Below the pieces are notes generated by a model. The model was not told the DNA's origin. It did not search any database and saw only the letters and a list, made by a program, of their open reading frames with translations. DNA of 64,000 bases from an uncultured Psychroserpens sp. (GTDB lineage: Bacteria > Bacteroidota > Bacteroidia > Flavobacteriales > Flavobacteriaceae), in assembly GCF_947503375.1 (NCBI RefSeq), contig NZ_CANNDQ010000002.1, positions 1 to 64,000 on the forward strand. Direction: 5' to 3'. The stretch's first letter is position 1; every line of letters starts with the position of its first letter. Made by a program: the position numbers and the translations under genes. Below are positions 28,751 through 39,414 of the stretch, in pieces.

Positions 28751-31618
28751 TTATGCATCAGTCCTCAAAAACTTTTTATGCATGGCTTCAGTATTTTCTT
28801 TGAAGTACCAACCCTTATCAAGTTGGTCTATATCAATTTCGATAAGTGGATTTAGATGATATTCAATGTTTAAAAATGAATGCCTTAACATGTCGTTTTC
28901 GGCCTCTAAGGCTTTGTTTATTGATGGTAGTTCGTGTTTTCCAATTCGAATTCTATAAATGATCTTTTCAAAATTAGCTTGCAGCTCTTTGGTCATCTCC
29001 CCTTGACTTAAATTGCCGTCAATATTGGGTAAACGCACCTTTTTCTGAAGTGTGAGTGCTATTTTTTCAACCTTTTCTGGTTCAAGTGTATAGGTTGTTC
29101 CCATTAACACTTTAGTTTCTGGCTTTTCATCTGGTTTAGTATCGACTATATCCTTACGATAAAGCCCTCTATAGGCTTGAAATATATATTGGTAGCTCTC
29201 GTTCCCATCACTATCTGCAGACTCGTTTAAAATCATTTTAATTTTATGAGATTTTTCATCTGTTGCAGTAATACGTGCTTTAGTTGATAACTTTGTTTTG
29301 CTCAAGATTGAGATCGTTACTGGTAGTAAATTTACATGAGTAACTTCAATTTTCTTTTTCAAAAAGAACTTATAAATCATACCAGATGTGAATTTCATAA
29401 ACCAATTTAATCTAGATGGTAATCTAAACATCAAGCCTGCAAACGAACCTATTAATGCGCTAAAAAACATACCTCGACCAAATACGTGCTTCACTAAAAC
29501 TAACACGCGTTTTAAGCCGAGTTTTACCAAGTCTTTACGAATATGTTCTTGATAGGCATTCAAGCTATCAAAAAACTTAATCTTATTGATTTTCTTTTCT
29601 AAATAACCTTTTATATAGGCTTCTTTTTCAGAAGTAATAAATGGAAATGCTTCTTCCTGACCTTCCCTTCGTTTTCTAAAACCACCTTCTACAGCTGCTA
29701 GAGAGTTTAATGTACTAAGCTTCCCATAATGAAATGCATATTGTCTTGCTTTTACAGATGCAAAACCTCCAAAAGCACTTACTTCCTCTCCTGGTAAGCT
29801 TATAATTTCTTTTTCTGAATTGATAGGCAATATAGCAACACGCTCTGCTTTTTCATTTTTACCATCTGTGTTCAAAGAAAAATCGAATATGATCTTAAAT
29901 ACAGTATTGGCAAATAAGTTTTCATCTTCAATGGTTTTGATACCTAAAATTTTATAACCGAGTTTTTGAAAATCAAATTTCTTACCTTCTCTTTTATAGC
30001 GTTCTATTTCTGAAATTAGCTTTTCAAATTGATTAGGCGCTATAACTAGACATGAACTGTCAGGCTTGTTTTCTTTGACACAAGTTTTTATAAGTTCATT
30101 TTTAAAATAGGCTACAACATCACGTGTGCCTAAAGGGATGATATCATCTTTAAGGTTGGTCTCAATTTTTACATATGCCGTATCTAAAATTTCTACAGTT
30201 AAGCTCTTTCCTAGTTTATCGTTATTTTCTAAATAATTAAATATGGTGTTTCTAAGTTTTAGGTTTTCTCTTACGTCAGATATTTTATGTTCTTCTTTGA
30301 CACGACCTTGATTCTTCAATGAGTTTATTAAACTTGAGGTCACACCAACAAACTTAGATAATTCTCCATTGGTTTGTGCCGCTTTCGCCTTCATACTCAC
30401 GGGTATTAAAGACGATTGAAGGAATGTTTGGTATTTTTCGGTTCTAACGATTGGATCTACAAACAGAATTAGCCTATCAGATTTATTTGAGTGATCACCA
30501 AAATCTTGAAACGCACCAATACGATAGGCTTCTCTTATAGGTTCGTTATTGAAAGTTCCGCCATCTACATAAGGAAAGTTAAAACTTTTGTAAGACATCT
30601 CATTTTCAATTGTTTCATTAAATACACTGCTTTTTTTAGTTACAGAGTCACTAGTGTATAAATGATTTAACTTATTAAACTGAATTGGCCATTGACCGTT
30701 TGGATTTTCGCCTTCACCATCAAATTCTTCTTTGTATCGCTTTAAAATAACAGGCTCAAAAGCAATTGGAAATGCACCACAAGCCAATACGGACGAACAT
30801 ATAATTGCCCAAGCTTTGTCGCTATTAAGATCGAAGTGACGGTTATCTACATCATCTGTATCAGAGAACTGCAGCCATCGTTTATCTGTCTCTTTGTGAT
30901 TGAGTTTATCTTTCTTAAATACAAAATCTATGATTCGTAGCTCTGTATGGTTTTGAGCACCAACAGATTGGATCACATTTTTCTCTAATTGAGGTAGCCC
31001 TTTTTCATCTTTTTTAATTTCAATAGGCAAAAGATTAGTTAATGAGCAAGCAAATGGAACTCTTACTTGATCTAAAACTTTCACTTTATTTAAATTCTCG
31101 AATTTTGGCTCGATAATGAATTCTTTAGCCAACTTTTCAAGCAGTCCTCTATCTAGTAAAGAAAATGATTCGTGAATGTTAGGTTTGAAGTTTTTAATTT
31201 TTTTGTTTCCAAAAAGGCTCACAGCATCTAATCTATTGACCCACAATTCTTCTTGGATTTTTTGAGCTACTTGAAGTGCTTTCAATTCTTCAATTTTATC
31301 AAAATTAGCTGCTTCAGTATTATTTCCTTCAAAATAAGACATCGAAATTTCATCTATCAAGCTGTCATGAGTAACGTCTTTTAAAAGATACATCATAGAC
31401 TCATAATCAATGAGTGTTTTAAGCATTACAGTAAGTGCTATTGCTCCTGCACTTGCGCCACTCATACCATCTACAACAACATCGTCGTATTTATTACCTT
31501 CTGCATCTTGTCCGTACAAGATTAATAATTTTAGAGCTTCAGTTAAGGCAGATCCAGAAAAAGAACCTAGCGAGACACCGCCTCCCATTGCCAAACAAAT
31601 TTTTAAAGTTTTAGCCAT
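28751..31618 (-). CDS. Very long patatin-like phospholipase protein
   Basis: 955 residues, about three times a plain patatin domain. The oxyanion loop is GGGVSLGS (12-19), the nucleophile elbow GASAG has Ser56, and the catalytic Asp is in YVDGGTFNNEP near residue 350, an unusually distant Asp owing to inserted segments. The part after about 400 is not recognised. It has a short hydrophobic stretch (FFSALIGSFAGLMFRL) near 720 and a C-terminal region with many Lys and Glu. Patatins hydrolyse acyl lipids; this protein has no signal peptide. Some Flavobacteriia have related long forms as I recall, but the C-terminal role is unknown. Confidence 0.85.
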   Translation of the reverse strand: MAKTLKICLAMGGGVSLGSFSGSALTEALKLLILYGQDAEGNKYDDVVVDGMSGASAGAIALTVMLKTLIDYESMMYLLKDVTHDSLIDEISMSYFEGNNTEAANFDKIEELKALQVAQKIQEELWVNRLDAVSLFGNKKIKNFKPNIHESFSLLDRGLLEKLAKEFIIEPKFENLNKVKVLDQVRVPFACSLTNLLPIEIKKDEKGLPQLEKNVIQSVGAQNHTELRIIDFVFKKDKLNHKETDKRWLQFSDTDDVDNRHFDLNSDKAWAIICSSVLACGAFPIAFEPVILKRYKEEFDGEGENPNGQWPIQFNKLNHLYTSDSVTKKSSVFNETIENEMSYKSFNFPYVDGGTFNNEPIREAYRIGAFQDFGDHSNKSDRLILFVDPIVRTEKYQTFLQSSLIPVSMKAKAAQTNGELSKFVGVTSSLINSLKNQGRVKEEHKISDVRENLKLRNTIFNYLENNDKLGKSLTVEILDTAYVKIETNLKDDIIPLGTRDVVAYFKNELIKTCVKENKPDSSCLVIAPNQFEKLISEIERYKREGKKFDFQKLGYKILGIKTIEDENLFANTVFKIIFDFSLNTDGKNEKAERVAILPINSEKEIISLPGEEVSAFGGFASVKARQYAFHYGKLSTLNSLAAVEGGFRKRREGQEEAFPFITSEKEAYIKGYLEKKINKIKFFDSLNAYQEHIRKDLVKLGLKRVLVLVKHVFGRGMFFSALIGSFAGLMFRLPSRLNWFMKFTSGMIYKFFLKKKIEVTHVNLLPVTISILSKTKLSTKARITATDEKSHKIKMILNESADSDGNESYQYIFQAYRGLYRKDIVDTKPDEKPETKVLMGTTYTLEPEKVEKIALTLQKKVRLPNIDGNLSQGEMTKELQANFEKIIYRIRIGKHELPSINKALEAENDMLRHSFLNIEYHLNPLIEIDIDQLDKGWYFKENTEAMHKKFLRTDA

Positions 31619-31973
31619 GTTTTTTTGTTTTTGTATTTAAATAACCTGTTGTGCACATCGCAATAATACTTATAATGGTATATAAGCCAGACCACGTCTG
31701 ACAAGAACGGGCTATCTTAAGGTTTCATAAATACTGATTACTTAATAATAAAATTATGCATTCATTATCTATATTCAACTATGAAAAAAAGTTGTTTCAA
31801 CAAGATTGACCAATCTTATTGAGGGCAAACAACTCATAAAGGGAGATATGTAAATTTAATAAAAATTACTGACTAATCGCTTTACTTAATTTTATACATC
31901 TAAAAAAGTACTAACTCTAAAGAATTAATTACCAATTATTTAATTTGAATCTAGATAATGGCAAAGGTAATTG
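31619..31973. other. Intergenic region upstream of the patatin gene
   Basis: 355 bases with no convincing gene. It contains two short inverted repeats, CAGACCACGTCTG (near 31689) and AAGATTGACCAATCTT (near 31800), and tiny ORFs of 13-17 codons without support. It includes the patatin promoter region and the 3' flank of the DUF2306 gene. Confidence 0.6.
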
Positions 31974-32588
31974 CTAAACATTTTTTGATTGCAATCGACG
32001 AACTATAATAGCAGCAACAACTATATTAGGAACCCAGCATAACCAAGCAACAATTTTGTAAGCAATTATAAAATCTTGAAACAATACTGTTAATGAAGGC
32101 AACCAAATGCGAAGTGTAACAGCAGCAAAACATGCAGCATAGCTGAATATCATGAACTCCTGATGCTTAACAATATTTCCTTTCTTAATTGATAAATAAC
32201 CTGCTATTGTAGAAACCAGCCAAATAATTCCTAAACATGTAAATCCGAAGATTGCAATGATACCGCCTGTTGCAAAACACGCTATATACAAACTAGAAAA
32301 GCCACTTAATAACACTGCAACTGTATATACTTTACCAATAATTTTATGTAGCCTGAGGTTTTTATACCTAAACTCATGATTGAACTGTATCCAACCAATA
32401 CCTAACGCCAAACCTCCAAAGTAGATATGCGTATAAAAGGTAAAGTTCCATAGACTATTATTTAATAACGCTTCTGGTTTTGATGATAACAATCCGAAAT
32501 TAGCGTCTATAAACAAGTAAATAATAGGGTACAAACCTATAGCCACACTTGATAAGGCAAAAACAATAAACGCAATCTTTTTTATCAT
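31974..32588 (-). CDS. DUF2306 multi-pass membrane protein
   Basis: 204 residues with about six membrane helices. FYTHIYFGGLALGIGWIQF, then the LRLHKIIGKVYTVAVL segment and the VKHQEFMIFSYAACFAAVTLRIW segment (cited as landmarks; conserved His in each) match DUF2306, a family I recall as cytochrome b561-like in topology, with possible haem-binding His residues. The function is unknown. The DUF2188 gene follows it in map order but lies upstream on this strand, 25 bases away. Confidence 0.78.
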   Translation of the reverse strand: MIKKIAFIVFALSSVAIGLYPIIYLFIDANFGLLSSKPEALLNNSLWNFTFYTHIYFGGLALGIGWIQFNHEFRYKNLRLHKIIGKVYTVAVLLSGFSSLYIACFATGGIIAIFGFTCLGIIWLVSTIAGYLSIKKGNIVKHQEFMIFSYAACFAAVTLRIWLPSLTVLFQDFIIAYKIVAWLCWVPNIVVAAIIVRRLQSKNV

Positions 32589-32613
32589 TTTTTAATTTGA
32601 ATTCTACTCCTAA

Positions 32614-32904
32614 TTAATTCTCCTGATAACTAATCCTATCACGAATACCTCCAGTTTCGCGATGAATGATTACATCTGCCTTGTAGCGTTTTGCCAAGGT
32701 TTTAGCTTTACGTATGGCTGCACTCTGCTTTCGGTGTTTAGATGTGATACGTTGATTACCTTCTCTGCGAACTGCCCAATCGCCTTGATAAGGCACAACA
32801 TGTTGGTGCCATGTTCTCTTTTTATAAGTGCTATGACCCAAAGCCTTGAGAATAGCTTCAATTAGCTGCTGGATAGCTTTGGCTAAGCTGTTCTTATTTG
32901 ACAT
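32614..32904 (-). CDS. DUF2188 domain protein
   Basis: 96 residues. The C-terminal two thirds, WHQHVVPYQGDWAVRREGN then TKHRKQ-like SKHRKQSAAIRKAKTLAK and VIIHRETGGIRDR, match DUF2188, a small domain of unknown function. The N-terminal 30 residues form a helix with no known family. No signal peptide. Very basic composition may suit nucleic-acid contact, but that is speculation. Confidence 0.8.
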   Translation of the reverse strand: MSNKNSLAKAIQQLIEAILKALGHSTYKKRTWHQHVVPYQGDWAVRREGNQRITSKHRKQSAAIRKAKTLAKRYKADVIIHRETGGIRDRISYQEN

Positions 32905-32945
32905 GTGTTAGTATCACTTTAGATATAAGCAATATAATAAAACTA

Positions 32946-34175
32946 TTAATCCAAAAATCGGTAATACGCAGATTTTAAATAAGCGCCTTCAGGAAAACCA
33001 ATAGGATGGTCGATATCATGCTGGGTTTTTAATTCTATTGAAAAAGGTCTATTACAATTTTGCAAGGTTTGTGCATTAATGTCGTAAAAAGAGATAGATG
33101 AAACTCTAGATGAACACGATGCCAAAACTAATATCCCTCCTTTTGCAGTTAATTGAACGCCTAAATAAGCCAATTGTGCATACTTCTTTTTCGCTAAAGC
33201 GACTTCTTTTTGTTGCTTTGCAAAACTTGGAGGATCAATAACAACAACATCGAAAGTAATTTTCGATATTATAAATTCTTCTAAAATTTGAAATGCATCT
33301 CCTGCTTTTACAAAGTGTTTGCCTTTATATGGGTTCAACTTCCCATTTTGAATGGCTATCTCCAAAGCCTGCGCGCTTATATCTACACTTGTAACTTCAG
33401 TAGCTTCATTAGCCAAAGCATGCACTGAAAATCCACCTGCATAGGAAAACACATCTAAAACCGTTTTATTTTTACTTAATAACCCTACTTGTCGTCGGTT
33501 TTCACGATGGTCTAAAAAATAACCAGTTTTATGTCCTTTAATCACATTGGCTGAAAAATTAACACCATGCTCTACAAATTGTACTACTTCATCTATTAGA
33601 GTACCATAAACTATTTCTCCATCTTTGAGTTGATGTGTATTGGAATTTTGTAAACTTCGGCTTAATCTCAAAACTACCGTTTTGCATTTAGAGATAGAGA
33701 TCAAACTCTTAAGAATTGTTTTCAAATAAGGCAGCCAAATTTCAGAATACAGCTTTACCACTAATACTGAAGCATAGACATCTGCTATTAAAGATGGAAA
33801 ACCATCATTTTCTCCAAATAACAAGCGATAACTATTGGTCTTAGTTCTCAATAATAAGACTCGCTTTTGATAGGCCTGTTCAATCTTTCTAAGAAAAAAC
33901 GAATCATCTATTTGAACAGATCCACTTTCATTATAGATCATCTTGATACGAATTGGAGATTTAGCATCATACAAGCCAATTCCAATCATTTTATTTGCGC
34001 GTTTGCCAAATACAATAGCCAAATCACCAGTTTTGGCATTTGGGTTGACTTTTATAATACTCTCAGAAAACACCCAAGGATGACCTTGTTGCACATAATT
34101 TTCGCCTTTAGCTGTGAGTTTTACTGCTAGTCGTTTAGGATGATGCGTCCAATCTATAGATGAAGAAAAGTTCAT
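32946..34175 (-). CDS. Class I SAM-dependent rRNA methyltransferase, RlmI-like
   Basis: 409 residues. An N-terminal PUA domain (KGENYVQQGHPWVFSESI), a central RNA-binding region, then a Rossmann methyltransferase with VLDVFSYAGGFSVHALA (about 235-251) and the catalytic-site VVIDPPSFAKQ. GYFLDHRENR just before it is typical of the RlmI (23S rRNA m5C1962) group. The exact target base is inferred from similarity. Located between DUF2188 and the dnaK terminator on the same strand. Confidence 0.9.
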   Translation of the reverse strand: MNFSSSIDWTHHPKRLAVKLTAKGENYVQQGHPWVFSESIIKVNPNAKTGDLAIVFGKRANKMIGIGLYDAKSPIRIKMIYNESGSVQIDDSFFLRKIEQAYQKRVLLLRTKTNSYRLLFGENDGFPSLIADVYASVLVVKLYSEIWLPYLKTILKSLISISKCKTVVLRLSRSLQNSNTHQLKDGEIVYGTLIDEVVQFVEHGVNFSANVIKGHKTGYFLDHRENRRQVGLLSKNKTVLDVFSYAGGFSVHALANEATEVTSVDISAQALEIAIQNGKLNPYKGKHFVKAGDAFQILEEFIISKITFDVVVIDPPSFAKQQKEVALAKKKYAQLAYLGVQLTAKGGILVLASCSSRVSSISFYDINAQTLQNCNRPFSIELKTQHDIDHPIGFPEGAYLKSAYYRFLD

Positions 34176-34220
34176 GATTGCAAATTAATCTCTTTTTTAG
34201 ATATTAAGCCGATTATATAA

Positions 34221-34252
34221 AAAAAACGCAACCATTTCTGATTGCGTTTTTC
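34221..34252 (-). terminator. Intrinsic terminator of dnaK
   Basis: AACGCAA / TTGCGTT stem with a ten-base loop; on the minus strand it ends in a run of eight T. It lies 25 bases after the dnaK stop codon and before the methyltransferase gene. Confidence 0.8.
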
Positions 34253-34276
34253 AAATGTTAAGTAATTATATTTTAA

Positions 34277-36184
34277 TTATTTGACTTCTTCAAAATCTAC
34301 GTCTTCCACATCACTCCCTTCAGCTTGCCCATTCTGGCTGGCGTCCGGTCCTGGTGCTTCTGCTCCACCTTGCTGAGCTTCGGCTTGCGCTTTATACATT
34401 TCTTCTGAAGCAACTTTCCAAGCTTCATTTATTTTTTCTAAAGCTGGCTCAATAACAGACACATCTTTAGTTTCATACGCTTTTTTCAATTCTTCAAGCG
34501 CATCTTCAATTGGCTTCTTCTTATCATCAGATAATTTATCACCAAATTCTTTTAACTGACTTTCAGTTTGGAAAATCATCGCATCCGCCTGATTCAATTT
34601 ATCAGCAGTTTCTTTAGCTTTTGCATCTGCTTCAGCATTAGCTTCGGCCTCTTGCTTCATTTTCTGAATTTCCTCTTCTGTCAATCCTGAAGAAGCTTCA
34701 ATTCTGATATCTTGAGATTTACCAGTAGCTTTATCTGTAGCAGATACTTTAATAATACCGTTGGCATCTATATCGAAAGTTACTTCAATTTGAGGTGTTC
34801 CTCGTCTTGCTGGTGGAATACCATCTAAATGAAAACGGCCAATCGTTTTGTTATCAGCAGCCATAGGACGTTCTCCTTGTAATACATGAATCTCTACTGA
34901 AGGCTGATTGTCTGCAGCCGTTGAAAACACTTGTGATTTCTTAGTAGGAATCGTTGTATTTGCCTCAATCAATTTTGTCATTACATTACCCATAGTTTCA
35001 ATACCAAGAGATAGAGGTGTTACATCTAATAATAAAACGTCTTTCACATCTCCAGTTAAAACACCTCCTTGGATACCAGCTCCAAGAGAAACAACTTCAT
35101 CAGGGTTTACACCTTTACTTGGTGACTTACCAAAGAATTTCTCTACGGCTGTTTGAACTGCAGGAATACGAGTTGATCCACCAACTAAGATAACCTCATC
35201 TATATCGCTTTTTGATAAACCCGCAGCTTTTAATGCAGACTCACATGGCTCAATTGTACGCTTAACTAAGTCATCAATTAATTGTTCAAATTTTGAACGC
35301 GTTAATGTACGTACCAAGTGTTTTGGTCCAGAAGCTGTAGCTGTTACATAAGGTAAGTTGATTTCAGTTTGAGCAGAAGATGACAATTCGATCTTCGCTT
35401 TTTCTGAAGCTTCCTTTAAACGTTGTAAAGCCATAGGATCTTTACGTAAATCAATCCCTTCTTCAGAATTGAACTCATCTGCTAACCAGTTAATGATTTT
35501 TTCATCAACATCATCACCACCTAAGTGAGTGTCTCCATCTGTTGACAATACTTCAAATACGCCATCTCCTAATTCTAAGATAGACACATCATGTGTTCCA
35601 CCTCCAAAATCGAATACAACGATTTTTTGATCTTGACCTTTTTTGTCTAAACCATAAGCTAGCGCTGCTGCAGTAGGTTCGTTAATGATTCTACGAACTT
35701 TCAAACCAGCAATTTCACCTGCTTCTTTTGTTGCTTGACGTTGTGAGTCATTAAAATAAGCTGGCACTGTAATTACAGCTTCGGTTACGTCTTGACCTAA
35801 GTAATCTTCAGCGGTCTTCTTCATTTTTTGAAGAATCATTGCTGATAATTCTTGAGGTGTATATAAGCGTCCGTCAATATCAACTCTTGGTGTATCGTTA
35901 TCACCTTTTACCACTTTATATGGTACACGTTCTGCTTCTTTTTTAGACTCAGAATATTTATTTCCCATAAAACGTTTAATAGAATAAACTGTTTTTGTTG
36001 GGTTAGTTACTGCCTGTCTTTTTGCTGGATCGCCAACTTTAATTTCGCCACCTTCTACAAAGGCAATTACCGAAGGTGTTGTTCTTTTACCTTCAGCGTT
36101 TGGGATTACAACTGGTTCGTTACCTTCCATTACAGAAACGCAAGAGTTAGTTGTTCCTAAATCGATTCCAATAATCTTACTCAT
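34277..36184 (-). CDS. dnaK: Chaperone DnaK (Hsp70)
   Basis: 635 residues, the normal length. ATPase domain with [17 protein letters not shown] (4-20), [17 protein letters not shown] and [12 protein letters not shown]; substrate-binding domain with [30 protein letters not shown] and the acidic C-terminal tail ending DVDFEEVK. It folds and protects proteins together with DnaJ and GrpE, which are not next to it. The intergenic region upstream carries several inverted repeats that may mediate heat-shock control. Confidence 0.98.
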   Translation of the reverse strand: MSKIIGIDLGTTNSCVSVMEGNEPVVIPNAEGKRTTPSVIAFVEGGEIKVGDPAKRQAVTNPTKTVYSIKRFMGNKYSESKKEAERVPYKVVKGDNDTPRVDIDGRLYTPQELSAMILQKMKKTAEDYLGQDVTEAVITVPAYFNDSQRQATKEAGEIAGLKVRRIINEPTAAALAYGLDKKGQDQKIVVFDFGGGTHDVSILELGDGVFEVLSTDGDTHLGGDDVDEKIINWLADEFNSEEGIDLRKDPMALQRLKEASEKAKIELSSSAQTEINLPYVTATASGPKHLVRTLTRSKFEQLIDDLVKRTIEPCESALKAAGLSKSDIDEVILVGGSTRIPAVQTAVEKFFGKSPSKGVNPDEVVSLGAGIQGGVLTGDVKDVLLLDVTPLSLGIETMGNVMTKLIEANTTIPTKKSQVFSTAADNQPSVEIHVLQGERPMAADNKTIGRFHLDGIPPARRGTPQIEVTFDIDANGIIKVSATDKATGKSQDIRIEASSGLTEEEIQKMKQEAEANAEADAKAKETADKLNQADAMIFQTESQLKEFGDKLSDDKKKPIEDALEELKKAYETKDVSVIEPALEKINEAWKVASEEMYKAQAEAQQGGAEAPGPDASQNGQAEGSDVEDVDFEEVK

Positions 36185-36207
36185 AATACTATATTTTGTT
36201 TTATAGA

Positions 36208-36226
36208 TTTCCGCCTTAGACGGAAA
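36208..36226 (-). promoter_or_regulatory. Inverted repeat in the likely dnaK 5' leader
   Basis: TTTCCG-N7-CGGAAA, centred about 33 bases before the dnaK ATG at 36184. It could form a hairpin in the transcript near the translation start. A CIRCE element (TTAGCACTC repeats) is not present. Confidence 0.4.
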
Positions 36227-36259
36227 CGTTGTGTTCTTTTTAATTTCGGTAAGTATATG

Positions 36260-36300
36260 TCAATCATTATGCCATGACAAAAAATATGACATGATGTCAT
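36260..36300 (-). promoter_or_regulatory. Candidate dnaK promoter region with palindrome
   Basis: On the minus strand a perfect seven-base inverted repeat ATGACAT-N1-ATGTCAT (36286-36300) is followed by TTTTTTGTCATGGCATAATGATTGACA. TGGCAT-N5-TTGA (36260-36274) resembles a sigma-54 -24/-12 element with one mismatch in the -12 part. The multiple TGTCA/TGACA copies suggest an operator. Confidence 0.4.
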
Positions 36301-36350
36301 TTTGCGTTTTAAACTTTTTAGGAAAACCTATGAAATTAACGCAAACAAAC

Positions 36351-36358
36351 TATATTTG
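36351..36358 (+). promoter_or_regulatory. Candidate -7 box of sdaA
   Basis: TATATTTG fits TAnnTTTG exactly; the start site would be near 36364, about 15 bases before the sdaA ATG. No convincing -33 TTG is seen. Confidence 0.45.
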
Positions 36359-36378
36359 GCACACTAAAACGATTTCGT

Positions 36379-37803
36379 ATGGAATGTATTTCTGTTTTTG
36401 ACATGCTAAAAATAGGTATTGGTCCTTCTAGTTCGCATACGTTAGGGCCTTGGCGTGCAGCAGAACGCTGGATCAAAGAATTAAAAAACAATCAAAAGTT
36501 TAATAACGTTGAAAAAATAACCGTTGATCTGTATGGTTCTCTATCTTTAACAGGTAAAGGTCATGCTACAGATTCGGCTATACTTCTTGGCTTAAGTGGA
36601 GCTGACCCAGAATATATTCCTGTTGAAGATATAGCTGTAATTATTTCATCAATTAAAAATTCTAAAAGTTTACAATTCAATAATGAGAAAACTATTGATT
36701 TTAATATTGATACAGATATTATTTTTAACAGAAAGTTTCTACCTTTCCACGCAAATGCATTGACATTTTCTGCTCATATAAATGGCAGACGCTATAAATC
36801 AACTTACTACTCTATTGGTGGCGGTTTTGTTGTTCAAGAAGAACGAAAAGTATCAAAAGCCAATAAGATTATCTTTTACTGTACATTTCCTTATCCTGTT
36901 TCTAAAGGTGAAGAGCTCTTAAAATTTTGTTCAGATTTGAACTTACCTATTTCAGGTGTGGTTCTAGAAAACGAAAAATCAATTAGATCAGAAGTAGAAA
37001 TAGATACTGAACTTCAACGTGTATGGGATACCATGTTAGAGTGTATGTACCTAGGTTGTCATACTGAAGGTAATCTTCCGGGTGGGTTAAACGTAAGACG
37101 TCGCGCTTATGACATGCACCAAAGTTTAAAAGGTCACACACCTTATTCGACTCCTATAGAATGGCTTTACTCCATAAGAAATACGGAAGTAAAATTTCGT
37201 CAAATCTTAAAATGGGTGAGTTGTTTTGCTCTTGCAGTGAATGAAGTTAACGCTTCATTAGGTCGTGTTGTTACAGCACCAACTAATGGAAGTGCAGGTG
37301 TTATTCCTGCAGTACTTATGTATTACTTGGTTATTGAAAATCATGATGGGAATTTTGAAGATATTAAGCGTTTTCTATTGGTTGCTAGCGAAATTGGAAG
37401 TATTTTCAAAAAAGGCGCAACTATAAGTGCAGCTATGGGTGGATGCCAAGCAGAAATTGGTGTTTCATCTGCAATGGCAGCTGGAGCGCTGTGTGAATTA
37501 TCTGGAGGCACACCTGAACAAGTTTTGATAGCCGCAGAAATTGCTATGGAGCATCATCTAGGAATGACATGTGATCCTATTGGTGGTTTAGTGCAAATCC
37601 CATGTATTGAGCGCAACGCCATGGGAGCTATCAAAGCTATTAATGCAGCAGAGCTAGCATTAGATACAGATCCTAAAAATGTTAAGGTTCCATTAGATAA
37701 AGTTGTAAATACAATGTGGGAAACGGCCAAAGACATGAATACCAAATACAAAGAAACTAGTGAAGGAGGTTTAGCAGTTGGTGTTCATTTTAGTGATTGT
37801 TAA
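36379..37803 (+). CDS. sdaA: L-serine ammonia-lyase (iron-sulfur type)
   Basis: 474 residues, single-chain form with the beta domain ([21 protein letters not shown] start) followed by the alpha domain. Alpha-domain signatures: [33 protein letters not shown], and [20 protein letters not shown], which supply cysteines for the [4Fe-4S] cluster. It converts serine to pyruvate and ammonia. It is divergent from dnaK, with its own promoter box, and is followed 71 bases later by panB. Confidence 0.95.
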   Translation: MECISVFDMLKIGIGPSSSHTLGPWRAAERWIKELKNNQKFNNVEKITVDLYGSLSLTGKGHATDSAILLGLSGADPEYIPVEDIAVIISSIKNSKSLQFNNEKTIDFNIDTDIIFNRKFLPFHANALTFSAHINGRRYKSTYYSIGGGFVVQEERKVSKANKIIFYCTFPYPVSKGEELLKFCSDLNLPISGVVLENEKSIRSEVEIDTELQRVWDTMLECMYLGCHTEGNLPGGLNVRRRAYDMHQSLKGHTPYSTPIEWLYSIRNTEVKFRQILKWVSCFALAVNEVNASLGRVVTAPTNGSAGVIPAVLMYYLVIENHDGNFEDIKRFLLVASEIGSIFKKGATISAAMGGCQAEIGVSSAMAAGALCELSGGTPEQVLIAAEIAMEHHLGMTCDPIGGLVQIPCIERNAMGAIKAINAAELALDTDPKNVKVPLDKVVNTMWETAKDMNTKYKETSEGGLAVGVHFSDC

Positions 37804-37874
37804 TAGGCTCTATAAAAACAAATCTATTTTATCATTTAATATTTTTTATTTTTACAAACTGAAATCCATTGTAT

Positions 37875-38693
37875 ATGTCAACTGCAAAAAAAGAATACAA
37901 ACGAATTACCGTAAAAACCTTAGTAGATATGAAATCTAAGGGCGAAAAAATATCGATGCTAACCGCTTACGATTACACGATGGCTAAAATAGTTGATGAG
38001 GCTGGTGTTGATGTAATTTTAGTTGGTGATTCGGCTAGTAATGTCATGGCTGGTCATGAAACTACCTTGCCCATAACTTTAGACCAGATGATCTATCATG
38101 CCTCTTCAGTAGTGAGAGCAATAGACAGAGCCTTAGTTGTTGTTGATTTACCCTTTGGAAGCTATCAAAGTGATCCAAAAGAAGCCTTGCGTTCAGCTAT
38201 TAGAATTATGAAAGAGTCTGGAGGTCATGCCGTAAAAATGGAAGGCGGAAAAGAAGTTAAAGAGTCTATCAAACGTATTTTAAATGCTGGCATTCCTGTA
38301 ATGGGACATTTAGGCTTAACACCACAATCCATTTATAAGTTTGGAACATATACTGTTCGTGCTAAAGAAGAACAAGAAGCACAACAATTGAAGGAAGATG
38401 CACTTATGCTAGAAAAAGCTGGGTGCTTTGGAATAGTCTTGGAAAAGATTCCTGCAAAATTAGCTCAAGAAGTTGCAGAAAGTATTTCTATTCCTGTTAT
38501 AGGCATTGGCGCTGGAGCAGGTGTTGATGGTCAAGTTCTTGTACTTCACGATATGATAGGTATGACGCATGAGTTCAATCCGCGATTTTTACGTCGTTAC
38601 ATGAATCTCTATGAAGACATGACCAAAGCTATAGGACAATATGTTGACGATGTTAAAACTATTAGCTTCCCAAATGATAAAGAACAATACTAA
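37875..38693 (+). CDS. panB: 3-methyl-2-oxobutanoate hydroxymethyltransferase
   Basis: 272 residues from ATG 37875; an in-frame TTG at 37869 is less likely. PanB motifs: [36 protein letters not shown] (metal-binding Asp), [20 protein letters not shown] and [18 protein letters not shown]. It makes ketopantoate for pantothenate and coenzyme A. panC and panD are not adjacent. The pseudouridine synthase gene follows after 15 bases. Confidence 0.96.
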   Translation: MSTAKKEYKRITVKTLVDMKSKGEKISMLTAYDYTMAKIVDEAGVDVILVGDSASNVMAGHETTLPITLDQMIYHASSVVRAIDRALVVVDLPFGSYQSDPKEALRSAIRIMKESGGHAVKMEGGKEVKESIKRILNAGIPVMGHLGLTPQSIYKFGTYTVRAKEEQEAQQLKEDALMLEKAGCFGIVLEKIPAKLAQEVAESISIPVIGIGAGAGVDGQVLVLHDMIGMTHEFNPRFLRRYMNLYEDMTKAIGQYVDDVKTISFPNDKEQY

Positions 38694-38708
38694 CCTAGAA
38701 CAATCAAT

Positions 38709-39413
38709 GTGTCTCTAGAAAAAGTCGTATCCAATAAAAACAATCTACAAGTTCTTTACGAAGACAATCACATCATTGTAGTAAATAAGCGTGCTGGAGA
38801 TATTGTTCAAGGTGATAAAACTGGAGATAAACCGCTTAGTGATATAGTAAAAGACTATATAAAAATCAAATATAACAAGCCTGGTAATGTTTATTTAGGC
38901 GTTGTTCACAGATTAGACAGGCCTACAACTGGTATAATCTTGTTTTCAAAAACCAGCAAAGCTTTACCAAGACTCAATAAATTGTTTGCAGAAAAAAACG
39001 CTCGAAAAACCTATTGGGCTATTGTAAAAAAAGCACCTGAAAAACCAAAAAGCACACTCATCAACTGGCTAAAGAAGAACCCAAAGAACAATAAATCTAC
39101 AGCATACTCAAAACTTATTGAAGGAAGTAAAAAAGCAATTTTACATTACAGCATATTAAAAACTCTTGATAATTATTCGCTATTAGAAATTGAGTTAGAA
39201 ACAGGAAGACATCATCAAATTAGATGTCAACTTGCAAAAATAGGCTCTCCAATCAAAGGAGATTTAAAGTATGGCTTTAACAGAAGTAATGCTGATGCAA
39301 GTATTAGTCTGCATGCTAGACGTTTACAGTTCACGCATCCCGTTTCTAAAGATCATATTGACATTATTGCACCTTTACCCAAAGATCCAATATGGAGTGC
39401 TTGCGAATATTAA
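38709..39413 (+). CDS. RluA-family pseudouridine synthase
   Basis: 234 residues with a GTG start at 38709; the ATG at 38707 is out of frame and stops at once. The catalytic Asp lies in VVHRLDRPTTG (about 72-82); the N-terminal LYEDNHIIVVNKRAGDIVQG and the late ETGRHHQIRCQL are family marks. There is no S4 domain, so it is a short RluA/RluC-like enzyme acting on rRNA or tRNA; the site is not predictable. It is convergent with the histidine kinase gene, with one base between them. Confidence 0.92.
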   Translation: MSLEKVVSNKNNLQVLYEDNHIIVVNKRAGDIVQGDKTGDKPLSDIVKDYIKIKYNKPGNVYLGVVHRLDRPTTGIILFSKTSKALPRLNKLFAEKNARKTYWAIVKKAPEKPKSTLINWLKKNPKNNKSTAYSKLIEGSKKAILHYSILKTLDNYSLLEIELETGRHHQIRCQLAKIGSPIKGDLKYGFNRSNADASISLHARRLQFTHPVSKDHIDIIAPLPKDPIWSACEY

Positions 39414-39414
39414 T

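Noticed and set aside
28731..28756. GCATAAA/TTTATGC inverted repeat after the patatin gene as a terminator
   Set aside because: It overlaps the last codons of the gene and has no strong T-run on the minus strand after the stem.
31619..31973. Short ORFs and inverted repeats as a small RNA or tRNA gene
   Set aside because: The repeats are only five to six bases per arm, the ORFs have 13-17 codons, and no cloverleaf was found.
36351..36366. TTTGGCACAC near sdaA as a sigma-54 promoter
   Set aside because: The -24-like part is present, but no TTGC element follows at the right spacing; the TAnnTTTG box is a better explanation.
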